A stretch of DNA of 64,000 bases, from positions 1 through 64,000 of the forward strand of contig CAKTNP010000006.1 in assembly GCA_934589155.1 (NCBI GenBank). The letters run 5' to 3'. The notes below the pieces were generated by a model that worked only from the letters and a program-made list of their open reading frames with translations, was not told where the DNA came from and searched no databases. The position numbers and the translations under genes were made by a program. Below, piece by piece: positions 40,748 through 50,876 of the stretch (the first letter of the stretch is position 1; each line of letters opens with the position of its first letter). Origin of the DNA: an uncultured Oscillospiraceae bacterium. GTDB lineage: Bacteria > Bacillota > Clostridia > Oscillospirales > Oscillospiraceae.

Positions 40748-43249
40748 ATGGACATTAGAATTGCCCTGGCGGGCAACCCGAACTGCGGCAAAACAACGCT
40801 GTTCAACGCTCTGACCGGTTCTAACCAGTTCGTCGGCAACTGGCCCGGCGTCACGGTGGAAAAGAAGGAAGGCAAGCTGAAGAAGCATCCCGGCGTGATC
40901 GTCACCGACCTGCCCGGCATTTACTCGCTGTCCCCCTACACCCTGGAAGAGGTCGTGGCCCGGAATTACCTGATCGGCGAGCGGCCCGACGCCATCCTGA
41001 ACATCATCGACGGCACCAACCTGGAGCGGAACCTGTACCTGACCACCCAGCTGACGGAGCTGGGCATTCCCGTGGTTGTGGCCATCAACATGATGGACGT
41101 GGTCAAGAAGAACGGCGACAAAATCAACACCGCCGAGCTGTCCCGTCAGTTGGGCTGCAAGGTCGTGGAGATCTCCGCTCTGAAGGAAACCGGCATTATG
41201 GAAGCCGCCGAGGCTGCCATCGACGCCGCCAAGAATACCAAAACCGTTCCCATGCACACCTTCACCGGTGTTGTGGAACACGCCCTGGCCCACATCGAAG
41301 AGGCTGCGGTGCATAACCTTCCGGAAGAGCAGCAGCGCTGGTACGCCATCAAGATCTTCGAACGCGACGACAAGGTCCTGGCTCAGCTGAAGCTGGATCC
41401 CAAGGTCATGGCCCATATCGACGAGGACATCAAGGCCGCCGAAGAAGAGATGGACGACGACGCCGAGAGCATCATCACCGGCGAGCGTTACGTGTACATT
41501 GCCTCCATCATCAAGTCCTGCTACAAGAAGAAGGACGCCGGTAAGCTGTCCAACTCCGACAAGATCGATAAGGTAGTGACCAACCGCTGGCTGGGCCTGC
41601 CCATCTTCGCTCTGGTCATGTTCCTGGTTTACTACATCGCCATGGTGGCTGTGGGCGCTCCCGCCACCGACTGGGCCAACGACGGCGTCTTCGGCGACGG
41701 CTGGCACCTGCTGGGCATCGGTTCTTCCGCTTACAACGACGCTGCCGACGAGTACACCGCAGCCATGGAAGCCGCGCAGGCCTTCCTGGGCGACGAAGCT
41801 CCCGACCCCGAGGCCGAGGACTTTGACGCCGCTGCCGCTCTGGAAACTCTGAAGGCTTATACTCCCGGCTCCGAGAGCTTCGCCACCGTTGACGTGGAAG
41901 ACGAAGAGACCCTGGCAATCAACACCATGACTGCCTACTACGACACCATTCCCGATGGCGTTGACAAGGACGCCACCGTGGCTATGACCTATGTGGACGC
42001 CGTCAGCTACTTCGAGGAGAAAGGCTTTGACGAACCCGATCCCGCCGACTACGGCGTGTGGGTCCCCGGCATCCCCGTGCTCCTGGGCGACCTGCTGGAA
42101 AAGGCCGGCGCTGCCGAGTGGCTCAGCGGTCTGATCCTGGACGGCATTGTGGCCGGCGTCGGCGCCGTGCTGGGCTTTGTTCCCCAGATGCTGGTGCTGT
42201 TCCTCATGCTGGCTTTCCTGGAGGCCTGCGGCTATATGTCCCGTATCGCCTTCGTTCTGGACCGTATCTTCCGGAAGTTCGGTCTGTCCGGTAAGTCCTT
42301 CATCCCCATGCTGATCGGCGTTGGCTGCGGCGTGCCCGGTATTATGGCTTCCCGTACCATCGAAAACGAGCGTGACCGCCGGATGACAGTCATGACCACC
42401 ACCTTTATTCCCTGCGGCGCGAAGGTTCCCTTCATCGCCATGATCGCCGGCGCATTGTTCGGCGGCTCTCCCTGGGTTTCCACCTCCGCTTACTTCATCG
42501 GCATGGCCGCCATCATCATTTCCGGTATCATGCTGAAGAAGACCAAGATGTTCGCCGGTGAGCCTGCTCCCTTCGTCATGGAGCTGCCTGCTTACCACTG
42601 GCCCACCCTGTCCAATGTGCTCCGTTCCATGTGGGAGCGCGGCTGGTCCTTCATTAAAAAAGCCGGTACCATCATCACCCTGTCCACCATCCTGGTTTGG
42701 TTCACCACCTACTTTGGCTTCGTGGACGGCACCTTCCGGATGCTGAGTGAGGAGGAGATCGACTTCTCCATCCTGGCCACCATCGGCGGCGCCATCGCCT
42801 GGATCTTCAAGCCTTTGGGCTGGGGCAACTGGCAGGCTGCCGTAGCTTCCATCACCGGCCTGGTGGCGAAGGAGAACATCGTCGGCACTCTGGGTATCCT
42901 CTACGGAGGCGGCGACGGCACCGTGTACCAGAACATTGCCCAGGCCTTCAACGGTATCTCCGGCTACTCCTTCCTGGTGTTCAACCTACTGTGCGCCCCC
43001 TGCTTCGCCGCTATCGGCGCCATCAAGCGTGAGATGAACAACGCCAAATGGACCTGGTTCGCCATCGGTTATCAGTGCGGCTTCGCCTATGTGATTGCCC
43101 TGATGATCAACCAGTTCGGCGGTGCCTTCACCGGCAACCTGAACATTCTGGGCCTGATCTTCGCCGTGGCCTTCCTGGCCGGTATCATCTACATGCTGGT
43201 GCGGCCCTACAAGGAAGCCACCAAGCTGACCACCAAGGTCCGCGTGTAA
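40748..43249 (+). CDS. feoB: Ferrous iron transporter FeoB with large acidic insertion
   Basis: An 833-residue Fe2+ transporter. The N-terminal G domain has GNPNCGKT (G1, residues 9-16), DLPG (G3) and NMMD (G4). The membrane part has the first TM at about 282-302, then two Gate-like halves with GCGVPGIMASRT and CGAKVPFIAMIAG. Between TM1 and the next TM, residues about 322-438, there is an extra segment with 29 Asp/Glu, 3 Lys and no Arg, which should lie outside the cytoplasm. GTGAGGA precedes the ATG. Downstream genes suggest a dedicated iron-uptake unit. Confidence 0.96.
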   Translation: MDIRIALAGNPNCGKTTLFNALTGSNQFVGNWPGVTVEKKEGKLKKHPGVIVTDLPGIYSLSPYTLEEVVARNYLIGERPDAILNIIDGTNLERNLYLTTQLTELGIPVVVAINMMDVVKKNGDKINTAELSRQLGCKVVEISALKETGIMEAAEAAIDAAKNTKTVPMHTFTGVVEHALAHIEEAAVHNLPEEQQRWYAIKIFERDDKVLAQLKLDPKVMAHIDEDIKAAEEEMDDDAESIITGERYVYIASIIKSCYKKKDAGKLSNSDKIDKVVTNRWLGLPIFALVMFLVYYIAMVAVGAPATDWANDGVFGDGWHLLGIGSSAYNDAADEYTAAMEAAQAFLGDEAPDPEAEDFDAAAALETLKAYTPGSESFATVDVEDEETLAINTMTAYYDTIPDGVDKDATVAMTYVDAVSYFEEKGFDEPDPADYGVWVPGIPVLLGDLLEKAGAAEWLSGLILDGIVAGVGAVLGFVPQMLVLFLMLAFLEACGYMSRIAFVLDRIFRKFGLSGKSFIPMLIGVGCGVPGIMASRTIENERDRRMTVMTTTFIPCGAKVPFIAMIAGALFGGSPWVSTSAYFIGMAAIIISGIMLKKTKMFAGEPAPFVMELPAYHWPTLSNVLRSMWERGWSFIKKAGTIITLSTILVWFTTYFGFVDGTFRMLSEEEIDFSILATIGGAIAWIFKPLGWGNWQAAVASITGLVAKENIVGTLGILYGGGDGTVYQNIAQAFNGISGYSFLVFNLLCAPCFAAIGAIKREMNNAKWTWFAIGYQCGFAYVIALMINQFGGAFTGNLNILGLIFAVAFLAGIIYMLVRPYKEATKLTTKVRV

Positions 43250-43272
43250 AAAAGCAAAGGAGCTGACCCCAA

Positions 43273-43437
43273 ATGTTCGCATGGATCGCCAAAAATATTG
43301 GAACCATTCTGATCTGCCTTGTTCTGATCCTGATCGTCTGTGCCATCATCCGCAGCATCGTGAGAGACAAAAAGGCCGGAAAATCCAGCTGCGGCGGGAA
43401 TTGCAGCCATTGCGGCGGCTCCTGCTGCCACCACTAA
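43273..43437 (+). CDS. FeoB-associated Cys-rich membrane protein
   Basis: A 54-residue peptide. Residues 8-28 form one TM helix (IGTILICLVLILIVCAIIRS), then a basic stretch RDKKAGKS and a tail with five Cys and two final His: SSCGGNCSHCGGSCCHH. This is the PF12669-type partner found after feoB in many Firmicutes, probably an iron-handling accessory. It starts 23 bases after feoB; AAAGGAG precedes the ATG. A terminator follows it. Confidence 0.92.
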   Translation: MFAWIAKNIGTILICLVLILIVCAIIRSIVRDKKAGKSSCGGNCSHCGGSCCHH

Positions 43438-43442
43438 AATGG

Positions 43443-43480
43443 CGGGAGGCGCGGGGCATCCCCTGCGCCTCCCCTTCTTT
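43443..43480 (+). terminator. Terminator after the feo transport genes
   Basis: Stem GGGAGGCGCGGGG / CCCCTGCGCCTCCC (one bulge) then CTTCTTT. The T tract is weak, so some read-through into the regulator gene is likely. Confidence 0.7.
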
Positions 43481-43496
43481 ACGCAGGAAGTAAGCA

Positions 43497-43880
43497 ATGG
43501 CTAACTCACAATCTCTGAGCGCCTCCAACCTTCGCTATCTTATGGTCATGAAGGGGCTCAGCGAAAACGGCCGCGGCGTTCGCTGCACCGACGTGGCTAC
43601 GGAACTGGGCCTGTCCAAGCCCAGCGTTCACAACATGATGCACACCTTTCGGGACATGGGGATCATCCGCAAAGACGCCTACGGCGCCAGCTTCTTTACC
43701 CAGGCGGGCACGGAGCTGGTCCAGCGGTACAGCAAGTACGTAGAGGCCCTGTCCGGGCTTCTGGCGGGGTATTTCCCCCAGGAGGCCCCCCTGCAGACCG
43801 CGGTCTACGCCATGATCTCCGAAATGCCCGAGCAGGACCTGGCTGTGTTTCTCCAGCGGGCCCAAGGAGAAATGGCATGA
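43497..43880 (+). CDS. DtxR/MntR-like winged-helix regulator with altered metal-binding part
   Basis: A 127-residue protein. Residues 8-75 match the DtxR-family winged helix: LRYLMVMKGLSENGRGVRCTDVA (shown in part), LGLSKPSVHNMMHTFRDMG as recognition helix and the wing FTQAGTELVQRY. The second half (YVEALSGLLAGYFPQEAPLQTAVYAMISEMPEQ) has the length of the dimer domain but lacks the usual Cys/Glu-x-x-Glu-His metal ligands; the place of the His-rich helix has Tyr and Ala. It is directly after feoB genes, so it probably controls them. Metal sensing is not shown. Confidence 0.82.
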   Translation: MANSQSLSASNLRYLMVMKGLSENGRGVRCTDVATELGLSKPSVHNMMHTFRDMGIIRKDAYGASFFTQAGTELVQRYSKYVEALSGLLAGYFPQEAPLQTAVYAMISEMPEQDLAVFLQRAQGEMA

Positions 43881-44038
43881 GTGAAATTTTGAGATCTCCC
43901 TCCTTTTGGTACGGCGTTGGAGTCATGGCGGCCGCGGGTCTTTTGATCTTCGGCGGCAAGCGGCTGATCCAGAAGCTCCTGTGCCGGGAGGAAGCGGAAA
44001 GGATGAAAAAAGATGATCCAAACCACACTGAAAATTGA
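43877..44038 (+). CDS. Small single-TM protein of the feo cluster
   Basis: A 53-residue protein of unknown function. The ATG overlaps the stop of the DtxR-like gene (ATGA) and AAGGAG lies 7 bases upstream, so translation is well supported. Residues 10-27 (FWYGVGVMAAAGLLIFGG) are one hydrophobic segment, followed by a basic region with a single Cys (LCREEAERMKK). Its 3' end overlaps the start of the HMA gene by 26 bases in another frame. Confidence 0.75.
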   Translation: MSEILRSPSFWYGVGVMAAAGLLIFGGKRLIQKLLCREEAERMKKDDPNHTEN

Positions 44039-44279
44039 CGGCATGATGTGCGGCATGTGCGAGTCCCACATCAACGACTGCATCCGGTCCAACTTCAAGG
44101 TGAAGAGGGTCGTATCCTTCCACACCAAGGGCCAGTGCGTGATCCAGTCCGAGGAGGCTCTGGACCAGGAGAAGCTCCGGTCCGTCATCGCCGCCACGGG
44201 CTACACGCTGACGGATATTTCCGAAGGGGACGTCCAGGAGGCCAAGAAAAAGGGCTTTCTGGGGCTGTTCCGGAAATAA
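44013..44279 (+). CDS. HMA-domain metal-binding protein
   Basis: An 88-residue heavy-metal-associated domain protein. The metal loop is GMMCGMCESHIND (Cys pair CxxC at about residues 13 and 16), followed by the ferredoxin-like fold with KRVVSFHTKGQCVI and IAATGYTLTD. A basic C-terminal tail (AKKKGFLGLFRK) is added. HMA proteins usually carry Cu(I); in this operon an iron or general transition-metal role is possible. AAAGGA precedes the ATG. It ends the unit. Confidence 0.85.
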   Translation: MIQTTLKIDGMMCGMCESHINDCIRSNFKVKRVVSFHTKGQCVIQSEEALDQEKLRSVIAATGYTLTDISEGDVQEAKKKGFLGLFRK

Positions 44280-44291
44280 GCTATGGCTGAC

Positions 44292-44331
44292 AAGAGGGGC
44301 CGGACGTTTTCGTCCGGTCCCTCTTCTCTCT
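44292..44331 (+). terminator. Terminator of feo regulator unit
   Basis: Stem GAGGGGCCGGACG / CGTCCGGTCCCTC with loop TTTT followed by TTCTCTCTC. Confidence 0.85.
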
Positions 44332-44345
44332 CCCCTGCCCCAGGC

Positions 44346-44375
44346 TTGACAGGAACCGGAACTCCGTGCTAAGAT
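44346..44375 (+). promoter_or_regulatory. Promoter of lysR-type gene
   Basis: TTGACA (44346-44351) and TAAGAT (44370-44375), 18-base spacer. Confidence 0.7.
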
Positions 44376-44407
44376 GAAAAAAATTTCCCAAGATCAGGAG
44401 GTGCGGC

Positions 44408-45352
44408 ATGACCCTTCAGCAGCTGCATTACGCCATTACCGTTGCCGAGGCGGGCTCCATGAACAAGGCCTCGGAACTGTTGTACATTTCCCAGCCCTCT
44501 CTTACCAACGCCATGAAAGAGCTGGAAAAGGAGATCGGCATCAGCATCTTCAACCGCAGCGGCCGGGGTGTGACCCTGACCAACGACGGGGCGGAATTTC
44601 TGCTCTATGCCAAGGAGCTGTACGCCCAGTACACCGCCATTATGGAAAAATACGGGGCAACCGGAGACCGGAAAAAGAAATTCGGGGTGTCTTCCCAGCA
44701 CTACTCTTTCGCGGTGAAGGCCTTCGTGGAGATGGTCCAGAGCATGGACCCCTCGGAATACGAGCTGGCCATACGGGAGACCAAGACCCGGGAGGTCATC
44801 AGCGACGTGGCCACCCTGCGGAGCGAAATCGGGATCCTGTACCTCAGCGATTTCAACCGGAAGGCCCTGCAGAAGCTGCTGAACGCCAACGAGCTGAGCT
44901 TTCACCGGCTCATCGAGTGCCGGGCCTATGTGTATCTCTGGCGGGGCCACCCTCTGGCCTCCTGCCGGGAGATCACCTTACGCCAGCTGTCCAGCTATCC
45001 CTGCCTGTCCTTTGAACAGGGGGATAACGGATCCCTGTACTACTCCGAGGAAGTCTTTTCGGAGTACGAATACCCCCAGATCATCAAGGCCAACGACCGG
45101 GCCACGGTGCTGAACCTGATGGTGGGGCTCAACGGCTATACCATCTGCTCCGGCATTATCTGCGAAGAGCTCAACGGATCGGATTACATCGCCATTCCCC
45201 TGGCCTGCGAGGGTACGGATCAGAACGGGGTCATGGAGATCGGCTATATCACAAGGAAGAACATGATCCTCAGCCGGGTGGGCAGACTCTACATTGAAAA
45301 GATCAGCGAGTATCTGGGGATCCAAAGCCAGATCCCGGGGATTACACCTTAA
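44408..45352 (+). CDS. LysR family transcriptional regulator
   Basis: A 314-residue regulator. The HTH is at 1-60 (LQQLHYAITVAEAGSMNKASELLYISQPSLTNAMKEL, given in part: AGSMNKASELL, SQPSLTNAMKELE), and a periplasmic-binding-like effector domain covers about 90-300. Both neighbours have terminators, so it is transcribed alone. It has no divergent partner gene, the usual clue for a LysR target; control of the feo cluster upstream is possible but not indicated. Confidence 0.92.
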   Translation: MTLQQLHYAITVAEAGSMNKASELLYISQPSLTNAMKELEKEIGISIFNRSGRGVTLTNDGAEFLLYAKELYAQYTAIMEKYGATGDRKKKFGVSSQHYSFAVKAFVEMVQSMDPSEYELAIRETKTREVISDVATLRSEIGILYLSDFNRKALQKLLNANELSFHRLIECRAYVYLWRGHPLASCREITLRQLSSYPCLSFEQGDNGSLYYSEEVFSEYEYPQIIKANDRATVLNLMVGLNGYTICSGIICEELNGSDYIAIPLACEGTDQNGVMEIGYITRKNMILSRVGRLYIEKISEYLGIQSQIPGITP

Positions 45353-45361
45353 CGCAGGCAC

Positions 45362-45396
45362 AAAAAGGCAGGAACCTCCCGGTTCCCGCCTTTTAT
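45362..45396. terminator. Bidirectional terminator between lysR and pgsA
   Basis: Stem AAAAGGCAGGAACC / GGTTCCCGCCTTTT with one mismatch, T tracts on both strands, between convergent genes. Confidence 0.9.
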
Positions 45397-45401
45397 GTTA
45401 T

Positions 45402-45941
45402 TTATGCCTTCTTACCCAGGTTCAGAACATCCCAGTTCTTCACGAAATACTCCACGCCGGAAACCAGGGTGGTCAGGACGATGAGGCCGATCACCAGCCA
45501 GTCCAGCCACGCAAAGCCCCGGAATGCCATCATGGCGCACAGGCCCACCATGGTGGTGGCGGTCTTGATCTTGCCGCTCCAGGCGGCGGCAATGACCCGG
45601 CCGTTGGTGGCGGCCACCAGCCGCAGGCCCGTCACGGCGAACTCCCGGACCAGGACGATCTCCAGGGCCCAGGCGGGGAACACGCCCCACTGGCAGAAAA
45701 TACACATGCAGGCAATGACCAGGAGCTTGTCCGCCAGGGGATCCAGGAACTTGCCGAAGTCACTGACCTGATTGTAATGCCGGGCGATATAACCGTCCAC
45801 AAAGTCCGTAACGCTGGCCAGGATGAACACGGCCAGGGCCGCGAAGAGCCAGGGACCGGCGCCGCCGGACAGATACATGAACACCATGTACACCGGGATC
45901 AGGAAGACCCGAGCCAGGGTAATTTTGCTTGCAGTCGTCAT
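45402..45941 (-). CDS. pgsA: CDP-diacylglycerol--glycerol-3-phosphate 3-phosphatidyltransferase
   Basis: A 179-residue integral membrane enzyme that makes phosphatidylglycerophosphate, the committed step to PG and cardiolipin. The CDP-alcohol transferase motif is complete: DFVDGYIAR, then [10 protein letters not shown] (D-x2-DG-x2-AR-x8-G-x3-D-x3-D). About five TM helices. The start overlaps the rimO stop by four bases; last gene of the operon. cinA, often between pgsA and recA, is absent. Confidence 0.96.
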   Translation of the reverse strand: MTTASKITLARVFLIPVYMVFMYLSGGAGPWLFAALAVFILASVTDFVDGYIARHYNQVSDFGKFLDPLADKLLVIACMCIFCQWGVFPAWALEIVLVREFAVTGLRLVAATNGRVIAAAWSGKIKTATTMVGLCAMMAFRGFAWLDWLVIGLIVLTTLVSGVEYFVKNWDVLNLGKKA

Positions 45942-47269
45942 TGTGCTTCCTCCAGAGTACCGGTCAGGTCTCCGTCGGAGACCCCGTCAATGTAAACCTG
46001 CTCGAAGGTGCCCACCTTCACCGGCCGGTCCGCCGTAAACAGAACCCGGCCGTCGATCTCGGGCGAGTCGGCGTAAGTTCTGCCGATGTACCGGTCCGTG
46101 TCCGGGTCGTACTCGTCCACCAGGACCTCCATAGCGCGGCCGATCCTGCCGGCATTGTACTCGTCCATGATCCGGGACTGGATCTCCGCCACTACCTCGG
46201 CACGGCTCTGGGCGATCTCGGAATCGGGGTACTCCATCTTGGCCGCCCGGGTGCCCTCCTCCGGGGAGAAGGGGAAGGCGCCCACACGCTCCATCTTCAC
46301 CCGCTTCAGGAAGTCGCAGAGCTGGGTGAACTCCTCCTCCCTCTCGCCGGGCAGGCCGGTGATGAGGCTGGTGCGGATCACGGCGCCGGGAATCCGGGCC
46401 CGGAGCTTGTGAAGCATTTCCTCAATATAGGCACCGTCGCCCCGGCGGTTCATCCGCTTCAGGATCTCGTTATTGATGTGCTGAATGGGAATATCCAGAT
46501 ACTTGACGATCTTAGGCTCCGAGGCAATGGTGTCGATGAGCTCATCGTCGATCTCGTCGGGGTACATGTAATGGACCCGGACCCAGTGAATGCCATCGAT
46601 CTGACACAGCTGTCGGAGAAGCTCCGAGAGCATAGGCTTGCCGCCGTTCAGGTCCGTGCCGTAAAGGCTGGTATCCTGGGCCACAACGATGAGTTCCTTC
46701 ACGCCGTTGTCAGCCAGGGTCCGAGCCTCATAGAGCACGTCGTCCATGGGACGGCTGCGGTATTTGCCCCGGAGATATGGAATGATACAGAAGGCGCAGT
46801 AGTTGCTGCAGCCCTCGGCAATTTTCAGATAGGCGTAATGCTCCGGGGTGGTGAGGATCCGGCCGAATTCGTCCAGAGGGGCGCTGATATCCCCCATGTG
46901 CTTTGCGACCTCCCCTGCCAGGACCTCGTCCACGGCGGAGGCGATCTCATTATAGCTGCCGGTGCCCAGGATGCCGTCCACCTCCGGCATTTCCTGCAGG
47001 ATCTCGTCCTGATACCGCTGGGACAGGCAGCCCGTCACAAGGATCTTACCCACGTCTCCCTGTGCTTTCAGATTCGCCATGGCCAGAATATTGTCAATGG
47101 CCTCACTCTTGGCGGAATCGATAAAGCCACAGGTGTTGATGATCACCACGTCCGCCCCTCGGACATCGGACAGGATCTCATGTCCCGCCTGCCGCAGGAG
47201 AAACATCATATGCTCACAATTCACCTGGTTTTTGGCGCAGCCCAGGGAAATAAAACCAATTTTAGCCAT
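45938..47269 (-). CDS. rimO: Ribosomal protein S12 methylthiotransferase RimO
   Basis: A 443-residue radical-SAM enzyme that adds a methylthio group to an Asp of S12. N-terminal cluster Cys residues are Cys11, Cys47 and Cys81; the radical-SAM motif is C154-SNY-C158-AF-C161; a TRAM domain ends the protein. RimO rather than MiaB is indicated by [12 protein letters not shown] and [12 protein letters not shown]. The ATG at 47269 overlaps recX by eight bases; a longer frame is within recX. Confidence 0.96.
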   Translation of the reverse strand: MAKIGFISLGCAKNQVNCEHMMFLLRQAGHEILSDVRGADVVIINTCGFIDSAKSEAIDNILAMANLKAQGDVGKILVTGCLSQRYQDEILQEMPEVDGILGTGSYNEIASAVDEVLAGEVAKHMGDISAPLDEFGRILTTPEHYAYLKIAEGCSNYCAFCIIPYLRGKYRSRPMDDVLYEARTLADNGVKELIVVAQDTSLYGTDLNGGKPMLSELLRQLCQIDGIHWVRVHYMYPDEIDDELIDTIASEPKIVKYLDIPIQHINNEILKRMNRRGDGAYIEEMLHKLRARIPGAVIRTSLITGLPGEREEEFTQLCDFLKRVKMERVGAFPFSPEEGTRAAKMEYPDSEIAQSRAEVVAEIQSRIMDEYNAGRIGRAMEVLVDEYDPDTDRYIGRTYADSPEIDGRVLFTADRPVKVGTFEQVYIDGVSDGDLTGTLEEAQ

Positions 47270-47886
47270 CCAAATCCTCCGGAAATTCTTCAAAATCCTG
47301 GCAATACTGCCGCAGGCACCGCTGAATATCCTGCCAGCCGTGGCCCCGGCGCACCAGGGCGTCGATCACTTTTTTCTTCTGTTTAGGATCCGGATCCCGG
47401 GGCAGATACCGGTGCAGGTACTGCAGAATTGCCTCGTCCGGGTCCTCTAAATTCTCCAGGGCATCTTCCCACAGGTCCCGGGGAATGCCCTTTTCATAGA
47501 ACATCTGACGGATCCGGGCCTTGCCGTAGCCCCGGGCGGCGCCCCGGGCCACGATCTGCCGGGCGGTCTCCCGATCGTCCAGCAGGTTCAGCCCTGCCAT
47601 CCACTCCACAGCCTCCTGGGCATGCTCCGGGGTCTCCCCTTTCTGCCGCAGGCGCTGCTCCAGATTCTTCCGGGACACGGCGGAGGCGGAGACGATCCGC
47701 ACCGCCCGCATTTTGGCTGAGACGGAGCCGGCGGCGGCCAGGAGCTTTCCCCACTCCCCTTCCGTCAGCTCAATCCCGGGATACAGGCCGAAATCCTGGA
47801 CCACCTGGGGATAGACCCGGAGGACGGAGCCGTCGGAGCACTTGAGGTACACCCGACCCGCCCGGTCCGGCTTCTGTCCCAGGGAA

Positions 47887-47897
<11 letters not shown>
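47262..47897 (-). CDS. recX: Regulatory protein RecX
   Basis: A 211-residue RecA modulator made of helical triplets ([53 protein letters not shown], shown here in shortened form: [21 protein letters not shown]). It lies directly downstream of recA with an 11-base overlap, which is the usual arrangement, and overlaps rimO. The N-terminal 55 residues ([21 protein letters not shown]) are the extension seen in Firmicutes RecX. Confidence 0.92.
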
Positions 47898-48990
<1,093 letters not shown>

Positions 48991-49006
48991 GTTCATGCCT
49001 TCCTCT

Positions 49007-49867
49007 CTATTTTTTCCGGGCCAGTACCGCCCGTTCTACGCCTCGGTAATCCGCTTTCCGCTCCACGATGGTGCAGCCGGCCTGCTCCAGGAGCATGCAG
49101 ACCGCATCCCCCTGCCCCATGCCGAATTCAAAGCAGAAATAGCCGCCGGGGTTCAGTACATCCATATAATTTCGGATGATGGTCCGGTAGAAATCCAGGC
49201 CGTCCTGGCCGCCGTCCAGGGCCAGGTGGGGTTCAAAATTCTTCACGCTGGGCTCCAGGGTCTCCATCTCCGCCGACGTCACATAGGGCGGGTTGGAAAC
49301 GATCAGGTCCGCCTTGCCAAAGAAGGCCGGCGCCGGCTTCCGAACGTCCGCCTGGACGCAGGTCACCCGGTTGTTCAACTGCTGGAGCTGAACATTTTTC
49401 TTGGCCACGGCCAGAGCCTCTCGGGACAGGTCCGCCAGGGTCACCCGGGCGTCCTTTACCTTCCGGGCAATGGCCAGGCCGATGCAGCCGGAGCCGGTGC
49501 ACAGGTCAATGACCCGGGGGTTTTGCTCCAAAAACAGTGTCTTTTTGATTGCCAGCTCCGTGACGGCCACGGTGTCGTCCCGGGGGATCAGCACATTTTT
49601 GTTGATATACAGCCGCATACCGTAGAAGTCCCATTCCTCCAGAATATAGGCCAGGGGCTCCCCCGCCAGCTTTCTGGCGGTGAGATCCTCCATCCGACGG
49701 CAAATCTCCTCGGAGGCGTAAAGATCCCGGTCCCGGATGATCTCCTCCTGGGTCTTGCCGGAGACAAAGCTCAGAAGTTCCCGGGCGGAGTTGGCCGCCA
49801 TCTGGCCCTCGGCAGGCAGGAAGGCCTTCCGGGCATCCAGGTACAGGTCGCTGTACTTCTTTACCAT
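49007..49867 (-). CDS. prmC: Peptide chain release factor N5-glutamine methyltransferase PrmC
   Basis: A 286-residue SAM enzyme that methylates the GGQ glutamine of RF1 and RF2. Motifs: [16 protein letters not shown] for SAM binding and the catalytic NPPYV, with an N-terminal helical domain ([13 protein letters not shown]). prfA, its usual neighbour, is not here. It overlaps yqhQ by seven bases. Confidence 0.95.
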   Translation of the reverse strand: MVKKYSDLYLDARKAFLPAEGQMAANSARELLSFVSGKTQEEIIRDRDLYASEEICRRMEDLTARKLAGEPLAYILEEWDFYGMRLYINKNVLIPRDDTVAVTELAIKKTLFLEQNPRVIDLCTGSGCIGLAIARKVKDARVTLADLSREALAVAKKNVQLQQLNNRVTCVQADVRKPAPAFFGKADLIVSNPPYVTSAEMETLEPSVKNFEPHLALDGGQDGLDFYRTIIRNYMDVLNPGGYFCFEFGMGQGDAVCMLLEQAGCTIVERKADYRGVERAVLARKK

Positions 49868-50865
49868 TGATCTTCTCCCTCCTGCTCCGGCAGCACCGCC
49901 GTCAGGGCGGCAATGCCCACCTCCATCATACTGTCGTCAGGCTCCGCCGTGGTGAAATGCTGGAACCACATGCCGGGAGCCGTCAGGATCCGGGTGAACC
50001 AGTTATCGTGGCGGCCCACCCACCGGTTGATCTCATAGCCCACGGATACCACCAGAGGCAGCAGCAGGAGCTTGAACAGGATCATAATGAGCCGGTACAG
50101 GAAACTGCCCCGCATGGCCTCCATGGCGGGCACCAGGGCCAGCAGCACCGAGGAGGCAATGGAGAAGATCAGGATGGACAGGAGCATAATGACCAATAAA
50201 AAGCTGGTTCCGCAGCGGGGATGGAGCCGGGTCTGCTTCCGCACATTCTCCACGGTAAGGGGCAGCCCCGCCTCATAGCAGCGGATGGTCTTATGCTCCG
50301 CCCCGTGGTAAGAAAACAGGCGGCGCATTTCCTTCATCCGGGAAATGAGGAACATATACAATAGGAAGATCATCATACGGATCACGCCCTCAATGAGGCA
50401 TATCCCCAGGTTACTCTTGACCCAGCGGTCGAAGAAGCCGCCGATGATCATAGGCAGGAGGAAAAACAGCAGAATGGAGAAGCCCAGGCCCAGGATCACA
50501 GAGAAGGTAATGAGGGCCTTCTGGAATTTTTCGGAGCCCAGCTTCTTTTCCAGCCACTGGTCAAACTTAGACTCCGAGGGCTCCTCCTCTTCCTCCGGAG
50601 ACAGGTCCGCAGAGCGCATAAGGGCCTTGACCCCCACCACGTTGGAGGAGAAAAAGTTGTATACACCCCGGATCAGGGGCCAGGTGGCGAAGGAGCCGGG
50701 CTTCGGCAGCTTTCGGGGGGTGACCTCCGTGGTCATGCCCTCCTTGCCCCGAACCACCACGGCGTCCCTCTCCGGCCCCCGCATGAGGATGCCCTCGATG
50801 AGAGCCTGGCCGCCGATCATGGTGCGGAATTTTTCTGTGGATTCTTTTCTTTCTTGCTTTGCCAT
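49861..50865 (-). CDS. yqhQ: DUF1385 membrane protein YqhQ
   Basis: A 334-residue integral membrane protein of unknown function. The conserved N-terminus is IGGQALIEGILMRGP, followed by RGVYNFF; then about four TM helices; the motif FSYHGAEHKTIRCYE and the RLHPRCGTSFL segment are strongly conserved in the family. ATG at 50865 follows GGAAAT; an upstream frame extension lies in the histidine kinase gene. YqhQ next to prmC is frequent in Clostridia. Confidence 0.93.
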   Translation of the reverse strand: MAKQERKESTEKFRTMIGGQALIEGILMRGPERDAVVVRGKEGMTTEVTPRKLPKPGSFATWPLIRGVYNFFSSNVVGVKALMRSADLSPEEEEEPSESKFDQWLEKKLGSEKFQKALITFSVILGLGFSILLFFLLPMIIGGFFDRWVKSNLGICLIEGVIRMMIFLLYMFLISRMKEMRRLFSYHGAEHKTIRCYEAGLPLTVENVRKQTRLHPRCGTSFLLVIMLLSILIFSIASSVLLALVPAMEAMRGSFLYRLIMILFKLLLLPLVVSVGYEINRWVGRHDNWFTRILTAPGMWFQHFTTAEPDDSMMEVGIAALTAVLPEQEGEDQW

Positions 50866-50876
50866 TGGATTTCCTT

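Noticed and set aside
40739..42598. A 619-codon frame opposite feoB, rich in Gly and Val
   Set aside because: Antisense shadow of feoB, which has complete G motifs and palindromic control sites on the plus strand.
43443..43480. Strong end of the feo operon before the DtxR-like gene
   Set aside because: The stem is good but the T tract is broken, and no new promoter was clear before 43497, so the regulator is better taken as partly co-transcribed.
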